From an uncultured Anaeroplasma sp. (GTDB lineage Bacteria; Bacillota_I; Bacilli_A; Acholeplasmatales; Anaeroplasmataceae): 11,262 nt of DNA. The stretch spans positions 1 to 11,262 of the forward strand of contig CAKQBG010000058.1 in the NCBI GenBank assembly GCA_934216145.1, written 5' to 3'. The notes beneath the pieces are model-generated. The model was given only the letters and a program-made list of their open reading frames with translations. It was not told the origin of the DNA and did no database searches. Made by a program: the position numbers and the translations under genes. Below, in pieces: positions 1 to 7,058 of the stretch (the stretch's first letter is position 1; every line of letters begins with the position of its first letter).

Positions 1-206
1 ATATTATTTGTATTAACTTTTTGTGTACTTAATTTATGAAAACCATAATCATCTATTTCTCCAACCAATCCTTCAATCACTTGAACTGGATATTTTTTAC
101 CCTCTACTCTCTTTGATGTAGCTTTATAAACATAGTACTTATTATTTACTTTTTTTATAATACAACCCTTAGGTCTATACTTAACAATATTATCTGGATA
201 TTTCAT
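1..206 (-). CDS. Transposase-like protein, N-terminal part only (runs off the left edge)
   Basis: An open frame on the minus strand begins with ATG at 206-204 and continues for 68 codons to the window edge. A TAA in the same frame shortly upstream makes this the first possible start. The peptide starts MKYPDNIVKYRPKGC and continues with KKVNNKYYVYKATSKRVEGK and a VIEGLVGEIDDYGFHKL segment. This pattern (RPKG, then a basic YYVYK strand, then a G-x-I-x-x-x-G-F turn) resembles the short N-terminal domain of IS4/IS1634-type DDE transposases of Firmicutes. The catalytic domain would lie outside the window, so neither family nor intactness can be judged. No good Shine-Dalgarno is visible. The gene is transcribed away from the origin. 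The family call rests on remembered resemblance and is moderate; a non-transposase protein with this domain is possible. Confidence 0.55.
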   Translation of the reverse strand, partial: MKYPDNIVKYRPKGCIIKKVNNKYYVYKATSKRVEGKKYPVQVIEGLVGEIDDYGFHKLSTQKVNTNN

Positions 207-250
207 ACTTTTATTATATTATGTATTATCATAATATACAATACTTTTAT

Positions 251-289
251 AAAAATTAAGTAGTAACTTTGCATTACTACTTAATTTTT
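251..289. terminator. Perfect 16-bp hairpin, candidate bidirectional terminator
   Basis: Arms at 251-266 (AAAAATTAAGTAGTAA) and 274-289 are perfect reverse complements around a 7-nt loop (CTTTGCA). A T-run lies at the 3' side on both strands, so it could act as a Rho-independent terminator either way, although the stem is AT-rich. It sits 45 bp upstream of the leftward transposase-like gene. It may insulate that gene from read-through coming from the right, end a lost leftward gene, or close a rightward transcript. Structure is certain from the sequence; function is inferred. Confidence 0.6.
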
Positions 290-525
290 TGACTTTGCTA
301 AAGCCCTATTATCCTTAGATTTTTTTAACAACATGTACGTAACAATTCTTAAATATTTAATGAATAGAAAAATGATTTTGAGCCTATAAGAAAAAATTAT
401 AAATAATATATGTTATAAATGATAAAATAAATCCTTGACCTTAAATCATAAAATTTTATCATTTCACAAATAATACTAGCTATGAATCTTTCTTAATAGC
501 TAAGTTATAGTATCTAAGCCCAAAG
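290..525. other. Gene-poor AT-rich spacer left of the DnaA boxes
   Basis: No convincing gene is present. A short minus-strand open frame (stop at 283-281, ATG at 334-332, 17 codons, peptide MLLKKSKDNRALAKSKN) ends inside the hairpin at 251-289 and may be a gene remnant. A perfect 12-bp inverted repeat (AAATGATAAAAT at 417-428, complement at 453-464) encloses a 24-nt loop. TTGACC at 435-440 with TATCAT at 457-462 (16-bp spacer) could be a weak rightward promoter overlapping that repeat, but no gene follows for 400 nt. No rpmH or rnpA coding sequence is seen. Confidence 0.5.
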
Positions 526-799
526 TTATTCACAATTAAAGAAAATACCTATTCATAACCACCTCCCAAATTCCCCATATTTTGACACTTATTCACACTC
601 TATCCACAAAAAATTAGAAAAAATGTTGATTATTTCCCACCAAAAATGTGAATAACTTATTAACAAATTCATCAACATGTGAATAAGTGGATAAGTGAAA
701 AAAATGGCTTCAAATTTGACTTTTTTTGAATAGTTATCCACATTTTTATACAATTTTTTATGCTTTTTACTAAAAGTTATCCACATTTTTAGTGGATAA
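526..799. other. oriC: Replication origin, left DnaA-box cluster (oriC part 1)
   Basis: Several 9-mers match TTATNCACA. Exact or near-exact on the plus strand: 526-534 and 589-597 (TTATTCACA), 600-608 (CTATCCACA, one mismatch), 734-742 and 777-785 (TTATCCACA). On the minus strand: 647-655 and 678-686 (TTATTCACA), 686-694 and 791-799 (TTATCCACT, one mismatch). The boxes at 678-686 and 686-694 share one base, like the pair at the unwinding site downstream of dnaA. Position directly upstream of dnaA and this density are typical of a Bacilli origin. The cluster ends beside the dnaA promoter, so it probably also serves autoregulation. The single long minus-strand open frame across it is not considered a gene. 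Confidence 0.92.
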
Positions 800-803
800 C
801 TTT
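773..803. promoter_or_regulatory. Inverted pair of DnaA boxes just upstream of the dnaA -35
   Basis: Two facing DnaA boxes (777-785 and 791-799) form part of a perfect 12-bp inverted repeat, arms 773-784 and 792-803, with a 7-bp spacer ATTTTTA. The right arm ends 3 bp before the proposed -35 of dnaA at 807. This is the expected place for DnaA to act on its own promoter. The repeat is seen directly; the operator role is inferred from the known DnaA autoregulation in other bacteria. Confidence 0.65.
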
Positions 804-806
804 ATG

Positions 807-834
807 TTGCTTTATTTTTTTTATATGCTATTAT
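807..834 (+). promoter_or_regulatory. dnaA promoter (extended -10)
   Basis: TTGCTT at 807-812 is a fair -35. After a 16-bp spacer comes TATTAT at 829-834, preceded by TG at 826-827, an extended -10. The start of transcription would fall near 841, giving a leader of about 35 nt before dnaA. DnaA boxes lie immediately upstream. Confidence 0.6.
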
Positions 835-875
835 TCAATTACTCTATTTGGGAGAAATAATTTAAAGTAGGTGAA

Positions 876-2198
876 ATGATGGAAGATTACCAGCATTTGT
901 GGAATGAAGTTAAAGCCAGCTTACAAAAATCATTAGCAGCTCAAACATTCGAACAAACATTTAGTGAGGTAAAATATGTAAAGAAGGTTGAAAATGGAAT
1001 TGTTTATGTTCTTGTTCCTTCTACATTAATAAAACAAAAAATAAATAGTGTATATTATAGAGGTATACAAACAACAGCAGAAAATATAGCAAAGAAAAAA
1101 ATAACTTTGAAATTTGTTTGTGATGAGGAATTAAAAGATTATCCAGTAAAACAAAATTATTCAAAGCTATCTAATACAAATTTAAATCCAAATTATACAT
1201 TTGATTCCTTTGTAGTAGGTGAATCTAATAGATTTGCTTATCTTACAGCTGAAAAGGTAGCACAACAACCAGGAACATTTGTTAATCCTCTATATATATT
1301 TGGAGGAGTAGGCCTAGGTAAAACCCATTTAATGCAAGCTATAGGTAACTATATTTGTGAAAACATGCCTGAAGCAAAGCTTGTATATGTTCAAGCTAAT
1401 GACTATTTACAGGATTATACTAAGGCTACAAGGGACAATAATATGAAAGCATTTGAAGAAAAATACGAAAATATCGATGTATTTTTAATAGATGATATTC
1501 AAATGCTAACTGAAAAAAATGGTACACAACAACAATTTTTTAAGCTTTTTAATGATATGAGTAATCATGAAAAGCAAATAATTATCACTTCTGATAGACC
1601 TGCAGCAAGTCTAAATGGCTTTATGGATCGTTTAACATCAAGATTTCAAATGGGTCTAACAGTAAATATTAATCAGCCAGACTTACCTCAAAGAGTAAGT
1701 ATTCTTAAAAGAAAACTTAAGGAAGCTTCTAATAAGATAATAGATGACGATATATTACAATATATCGCAGAAAGCTTTACAGATAATGTAAGAGAGCTTG
1801 AGGGAGCATTAAATAGAGTAATATTGTATGCTGATTTATATAATACTGAACCTTCATTATCAATAGCTAGAGAGGCTTTAGAAGTATTAATAAAGGCTAA
1901 AAAGCCTACTACAGAAAATGAAAATTATGAAGATGCCTTAAGTATTATAGCTAATATGTATAATATTAGTGTAGCAGAGCTATTAGGAAGCTCTAGAAAC
2001 TCAAAATATGTCCTACCAAGACATATATCTATGTATATTTTAAAGAATCATTATAATCTAACTTATGCTAAAATAGGAAAAATCCTAAATGGTAGAGATC
2101 ATGCGACAATAATGAATGGTGTAAAGAAGATTAGTGATGAGCTTGAAATTAATGAAGAACTTAAAATTGCTATAGATACTATACTTAAAAAAGTGTAG
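876..2198 (+). CDS. dnaA: Chromosomal replication initiator protein DnaA
   Basis: DnaA is the AAA+ initiator that binds DnaA boxes, oligomerises with ATP and melts the origin; it is cytoplasmic and also represses its own gene. The 440 residues show domain I (about 1-85), a short linker, the AAA+ domain (about 107-330) and the DNA-binding domain IV (about 340-440). Visible motifs are FDSFVVGESNRFAY (109-122), Walker A GGVGLGKT (143-150), Walker B VFLIDDIQ (202-209), sensor I IIITSDRP (235-242), arginine finger R256 in TSRF, sensor II NVRELEGALNR (304-314) and the signature GRDHATIMNGVKKI (406-419). Length is typical. Two ATGs stand in tandem: the AGGTG at 869-873 is 2 nt from the one at 876 and 5 nt from the one at 879, so 879 may be the real start. 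The signature departs from the usual DHTTVLHA pattern (Ala410, Asn414). Isoleucine codons are mostly ATA here, whereas the following genes favour ATT. Confidence 0.98.
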   Translation: MMEDYQHLWNEVKASLQKSLAAQTFEQTFSEVKYVKKVENGIVYVLVPSTLIKQKINSVYYRGIQTTAENIAKKKITLKFVCDEELKDYPVKQNYSKLSNTNLNPNYTFDSFVVGESNRFAYLTAEKVAQQPGTFVNPLYIFGGVGLGKTHLMQAIGNYICENMPEAKLVYVQANDYLQDYTKATRDNNMKAFEEKYENIDVFLIDDIQMLTEKNGTQQQFFKLFNDMSNHEKQIIITSDRPAASLNGFMDRLTSRFQMGLTVNINQPDLPQRVSILKRKLKEASNKIIDDDILQYIAESFTDNVRELEGALNRVILYADLYNTEPSLSIAREALEVLIKAKKPTTENENYEDALSIIANMYNISVAELLGSSRNSKYVLPRHISMYILKNHYNLTYAKIGKILNGRDHATIMNGVKKISDELEINEELKIAIDTILKKV

Positions 2199-2292
2199 AT
2201 AAATGTGGATAATTTCTTTTTTTTCCACATTGGATATGGTATAATATATTCAATGTTGACAACACTTTTTTTGAGTTATCCACATATCCACA
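2194..2292. other. oriC: Replication origin, right DnaA-box cluster (oriC part 2)
   Basis: Boxes between dnaA and dnaN: 2194-2202 on the minus strand (TTATCTACA, one mismatch, overlapping the dnaA stop codon), 2204-2212 on the minus strand (TTATCCACA, exact), 2221-2229 plus (TTTTCCACA, one mismatch), 2276-2284 plus (TTATCCACA, exact) and 2284-2292 plus (ATATCCACA, one mismatch). The last two overlap by one base, giving TTATCCACATATCCACA. This is the same arrangement as the box pair next to the basal unwinding system of B. subtilis. With the cluster left of dnaA it makes a bipartite origin. Confidence 0.9.
2237..2245 (+). promoter_or_regulatory. dnaN promoter, extended -10 inside the origin
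   Basis: TGGTATAAT at 2237-2245 is a perfect extended -10; the -35 region (about 2217-2222) is only a T-rich run. Transcription would begin near 2252 and give a leader of about 90 nt. DnaA boxes at 2204-2212 and 2221-2229 cover the upstream part, so DnaA could modulate this promoter. dnaN may also be read through from dnaA, since no terminator separates them. Confidence 0.55.
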
Positions 2293-2331
2293 TTGCTTAT
2301 TATAATTATTATATATATTATTATATTTTTT
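2293..2331. other. Probable unwinding element with DnaA-trio-like triplets
   Basis: Directly after the tandem boxes comes a 4-nt spacer TTGC (2293-2296) and then, in one triplet register from 2297 to 2323, TTA TTA TAA TTA TTA TAT ATA TTA TTA. Six of nine triplets are TTA. In B. subtilis the same position holds a GC-rich spacer followed by CTA/TTA triplets (DnaA-trios) bound by DnaA on one strand during melting. The stretch is wholly A/T from 2297 until the dnaN Shine-Dalgarno. Function is inferred from position and pattern. Confidence 0.7.
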
Positions 2332-2342
2332 TGGAGGAAAAT

Positions 2343-3482
2343 ATGAATTTAACAATTGATCGTGAGGTATTATTAAATAACCTTAACACTATTTCTCGTG
2401 GTTTACCTACAAAATCACCATTACCAATTTTAACTGGTATTAAATTATATGCAACAGATACTGATTTATTTATGACATCTTCAAATTCTGATATTTCAGT
2501 AGAAGTAGATATTACTGATCAATCATTAGTAATAACAACACCTGGTCAAACAGTTGTACCTGGAAGATTCTTTATTGATATTATTAGAAAAATTAATTCA
2601 AAAAGTATTAATTTATTTTTAAGTGATGATAAAATATTAGTAATAAAGGCTGATAGAGGAGAATATAAACTTCATATAATGGATCCATTAGATTATCCTC
2701 AAATAGATTTTGTTACATTAGAAAATCCTTTAAAGCTTGATGCAAATGCTTTTGCTAATATTATTAAAGAAACTGTATTTGCTTCTGCATCTACAGAAAA
2801 AAAACCTATTTTAACAGGAGTTAATTTTAAAAATGAAAATGGAGAATTAATAGCAACAGCTACTGATTCCTTCCGTCTAGCTCAAAAGAAGATTTCTATT
2901 CCTGAATATGATCCATTCAATATTACAGTTCCTTCAAAGTCATTAGAAGAATTAACTAAAGCTATTGAAACTGATATTGAAGAGGTAAATTTATATTTTA
3001 GTCAAAATAAGCTATTATTCTCTTTTAAAAATGTATGCTTCCAAACTAGATTATTAGATGGTAATTATCCTGATACATCAAGATTAATCCCAAAAGAATT
3101 TACAAATATCTTAAAATTTAATAAAGATGAATTAATTGATGCAGTTGAACGTGTATCATTATTATCTCCAAGAGATAAAGAAAAAGATAAGGAATTAACT
3201 TATAGTATTATTAAACTAGCTATTAATAGTGATAGAATTATTGAAATCTCAACTACTAATGCTTCTGTTGGTGATGCTAAAGAAGAATTAATTCCAACTG
3301 GTATTGAAGTAACTTCTCAATTAGTAATAGGCTTCTCATCTAGATATTTAATTGAAGCCTTAAGAAGCTTTATGTCTACTGAAATATCTATTAACCTTTC
3401 AGGTGAAATTAGACCTTTTATTATTAGAGGAGAAAAAGATCCTTATTTAACTCAATTAATTTTACCTGTTAGAATGGATTAA
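2343..3482 (+). CDS. dnaN: DNA polymerase III subunit beta (sliding clamp)
   Basis: The beta clamp forms a ring dimer around DNA, tethers polymerase III and recruits other replication and repair factors. The 379-residue product has the usual three-fold architecture (about 1-128, 129-252, 253-379). Recognisable segments are PLPILTGIKL (27-36), PILTGVNF with ATDSFRLAQKK (155-183), GNYPDTSRLIP (240-250) and the C-terminal QLILPVRMD, which forms part of the peptide-binding groove in the family. The reading frame is open back to 2205, but the start at 2343 is chosen because GGAGG at 2333-2337 lies 5 nt upstream, the protein then begins at the normal place (MNLTIDREVLL), and the upstream 46 codons would translate the DnaA boxes and unwinding element. 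It follows dnaA by 144 bp and ends before a terminator. Confidence 0.97.
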   Translation: MNLTIDREVLLNNLNTISRGLPTKSPLPILTGIKLYATDTDLFMTSSNSDISVEVDITDQSLVITTPGQTVVPGRFFIDIIRKINSKSINLFLSDDKILVIKADRGEYKLHIMDPLDYPQIDFVTLENPLKLDANAFANIIKETVFASASTEKKPILTGVNFKNENGELIATATDSFRLAQKKISIPEYDPFNITVPSKSLEELTKAIETDIEEVNLYFSQNKLLFSFKNVCFQTRLLDGNYPDTSRLIPKEFTNILKFNKDELIDAVERVSLLSPRDKEKDKELTYSIIKLAINSDRIIEISTTNASVGDAKEELIPTGIEVTSQLVIGFSSRYLIEALRSFMSTEISINLSGEIRPFIIRGEKDPYLTQLILPVRMD

Positions 3483-3500
3483 TAAAATACTATAGAATTT

Positions 3501-3535
3501 AAATGGTACTAGAAATAGTGCCATTTTATTTTTTT
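3501..3535 (+). terminator. Rho-independent terminator after dnaN
   Basis: Stem AAATGGTACTA (3501-3511) pairs with TAGTGCCATTT (3516-3526), with one G-U pair, across a GAAA tetraloop. A T-rich tail follows at 3524-3535, interrupted once by an A. It lies 18 nt after the dnaN stop and separates dnaA-dnaN from the yaaA unit. Confidence 0.85.
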
Positions 3536-3586
3536 ATTTATATGACTCTTCTTTTATAATTGATTTTTATTTTAACTATTAAAATT

Positions 3587-3675
3587 GGCTTTTTTTTGAG
3601 TTTTTAGAAAAAAAACAATATTCTTATACCCCTCATAATAAAAAAACTAAAAAAAGCCTTTTTTCTTGAAAAAAA
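3587..3675. other. Phased A/T-tract region upstream of the yaaA promoter
   Basis: Homopolymer tracts stand at 3590-3597 (T8), 3601-3605 (T5), 3608-3615 (A8), 3640-3646 (A7), 3649-3655 (A7), 3659-3664 (T6) and 3669-3675 (A7). Within each half their centres are about 9-10 bp apart, which predicts intrinsic bending and an UP-element-like binding site for RNA polymerase. Arms 3587-3605 and 3642-3658 also form an imperfect 17-bp inverted repeat (GGC with T-run, against A-run with GCC). It could act as a second, weaker terminator since T6 follows at 3659. Roles are inferred. Confidence 0.45.
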
Positions 3676-3694
3676 TTGCTCTATATGATATAAT
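3666..3694 (+). promoter_or_regulatory. Promoter of the yaaA-recF-gyrB-gyrA unit
   Basis: TTGAAA at 3666-3671, a 17-bp spacer and TATAAT at 3689-3694 with TG at 3686-3687 make a near-consensus extended -10 promoter, the strongest in the window. Transcription would start near 3701, about 23 nt before the yaaA ATG. No terminator is seen from here to the end of the DUF1538 gene, so a transcript of all five genes is possible. Confidence 0.8.
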
Positions 3695-3701
3695 CATATA
3701 G
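3681..3701. promoter_or_regulatory. 9-3-9 dyad centred on the -10, operator-like
   Basis: CTATATGAT (3681-3689) and ATCATATAG (3693-3701) are perfect reverse complements separated by ATA. The dyad covers the whole -10 element and reaches the predicted transcription start, where a bound repressor would block polymerase. An AT-rich promoter can look palindromic by chance, so the operator role is only a suggestion. Confidence 0.4.
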
Positions 3702-3723
3702 AATCGTGATTGGTGGTGTTTTT

Positions 3724-3930
3724 ATGAAAAGTATTAAAATTAATACTGAATATATTACTTTACAGCAATTATTAAAGATGGAAAATATTATTTCCTCTGG
3801 TGGAGAGGCTAAGTATTATTTAGCTAATAATCCTGTATTAGTAAATGGAGAAAATGAAGCTAGAAGAGGAAAAAAATTATATCCAAATGATCATATTGTA
3901 ATTGAAAAAGAGGAATATGTTATTTCATGA
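3724..3930 (+). CDS. yaaA: S4 domain protein YaaA
   Basis: This 68-residue protein is a stand-alone S4-type RNA-binding domain, found between dnaN and recF in many Bacilli. Its exact job is not well fixed; a role in RNA or ribosome binding is assumed from the fold. The core ITLQQLLKMENIISSGGEAK (residues 11-30), then VLVNGENEARRGKKLYPND (38-56), matches the family pattern of a helix pair, SGG, VxVNGE and RRGxKL. A GTG at 3706 is in frame, but ATG at 3724 is preferred: GGTGGTG at 3712-3718 lies 5 nt upstream, the length then matches the family (about 70), and the predicted transcript starts only about 5 nt before 3706. The stop overlaps the recF start (ATGA, 3927-3930), which suggests translational coupling. 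Confidence 0.9.
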   Translation: MKSIKINTEYITLQQLLKMENIISSGGEAKYYLANNPVLVNGENEARRGKKLYPNDHIVIEKEEYVIS

Positions 3931-4958
3931 TTTCATCAATTCATTTAGAAAATTTTAGATTGTTTTCTAATTTAGATATTTCATGTAATCATAAGCTTGT
4001 TATATTTAGTGGTAAGAATGCCGTAGGTAAGACCTCTATTCTTGAGGCTATTTATTTAGCCTCTACTTCTAAGAGTCATAGAACTAATGATTTATCTAGT
4101 TTAATTAAAAATGATTCTTTAGAGGCGAAAATAGAAATTATTGCTAATAAGAAATATAAAATTATTTTGAATAAGGATAAAAAGCTTTTTTTTATTAATA
4201 AAGTTCAAATAAAAAAAATTAGTGATTTTGTAGGTAATCTAGATGTAGTATTATTTTCTCCTTCTGATTTATCTTTAATTAATGGTAGTCCAGGAGATAG
4301 AAGGAAATTTATTGATTTAGAAATTTCTTTATTAAATAAAGAATATCTACATGCTTTATCAAACTATAAAAAGGTATTACAAGCTAGAAATGAATTATTA
4401 AAGAGTAAAAAAATAGATGAAATATTATTAAATATTTATACTGATGATTTAATTAAGTATCTTAAAATTATTTATGAGTATAGAATTTCATTTATTGATA
4501 ATATTAATGAAATTTTTACTGATATAACCAAGAAAATAAATATTGAAAATATTAAATTAAAATATTTACCAACTGTTAATATCAAGAATGCTGATGAATG
4601 CTTTAAAGGTAGATTAAAGCAGGATAGTATTCTTAAAACAACAACAATAGGAACACATCGTGATGATTTTCAAATATTAATCAATGATAGGCTTGCTAAA
4701 GAATATGCAAGTGAAGGACAAAAGAGAACTATTTGTATAGCACTTATGCTAGCGCTTAAGGAATATATTTATAAAACTACAAATAGAGAAGCTATTTTGT
4801 TACTTGATGATGTCTTTATGGCTTTAGATAAGTCTAGAATTGAAAGTATTACAAAATATGTTATGGATTCAAAGCAGTGCTTTATAACAACTACATCTAT
4901 TTTAGAGATTCCTGATGAATTATTACATGATGCGTTAGTTATAAGGATTTCTAATTGA
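3927..4958 (+). CDS. recF: DNA replication and repair protein RecF
   Basis: RecF is an SMC-like ABC ATPase that, with RecO and RecR, loads RecA onto gapped DNA and helps restart stalled forks. The 343 residues carry MISSIHLENFRLF at the N-terminus, Walker A GKNAVGKT (29-36), the RecF segment SPSDLSLINGSPGDRRKF (111-128), GTHRDDF (242-248), the ABC signature ASEGQKR (261-267) and Walker B LLLDDVFMALD (291-301) with the D-loop. It lacks the long coiled coil of SMC/RecN, as expected. Length is slightly below the usual 360-375. The ATG overlaps the yaaA stop by 4 bp; the nearest Shine-Dalgarno-like GAGG (3910-3913) is 13 nt away inside yaaA, so translation probably depends on coupling. It ends in TGA, evidence for a standard stop code. 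Confidence 0.96.
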   Translation: MISSIHLENFRLFSNLDISCNHKLVIFSGKNAVGKTSILEAIYLASTSKSHRTNDLSSLIKNDSLEAKIEIIANKKYKIILNKDKKLFFINKVQIKKISDFVGNLDVVLFSPSDLSLINGSPGDRRKFIDLEISLLNKEYLHALSNYKKVLQARNELLKSKKIDEILLNIYTDDLIKYLKIIYEYRISFIDNINEIFTDITKKINIENIKLKYLPTVNIKNADECFKGRLKQDSILKTTTIGTHRDDFQILINDRLAKEYASEGQKRTICIALMLALKEYIYKTTNREAILLLDDVFMALDKSRIESITKYVMDSKQCFITTTSILEIPDELLHDALVIRISN

Positions 4959-4965
4959 AATATTG

Positions 4966-7044
<2,079 letters not shown>

Positions 7045-7058
7045 GAGGAATTTATCAA

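Noticed and set aside
589..786. 65-codon open frame on the minus strand
   Set aside because: It translates the DnaA-box cluster, has biased composition, and lacks a Shine-Dalgarno; the origin explains the sequence.
2256..2261. TTGACA as a -35 for dnaN
   Set aside because: No -10-like hexamer stands 16-18 bp downstream; that stretch is the DnaA box at 2276-2284.
2205..2342. N-terminal extension of DnaN
   Set aside because: It would encode Tyr/Ile/Phe-rich sequence from the DnaA boxes and unwinding element; GGAGG before the ATG at 2343 and the family start fit better.
3706..3723. GTG start for yaaA
   Set aside because: It lies about 5 nt after the predicted transcription start and its use would place the Shine-Dalgarno inside the gene.
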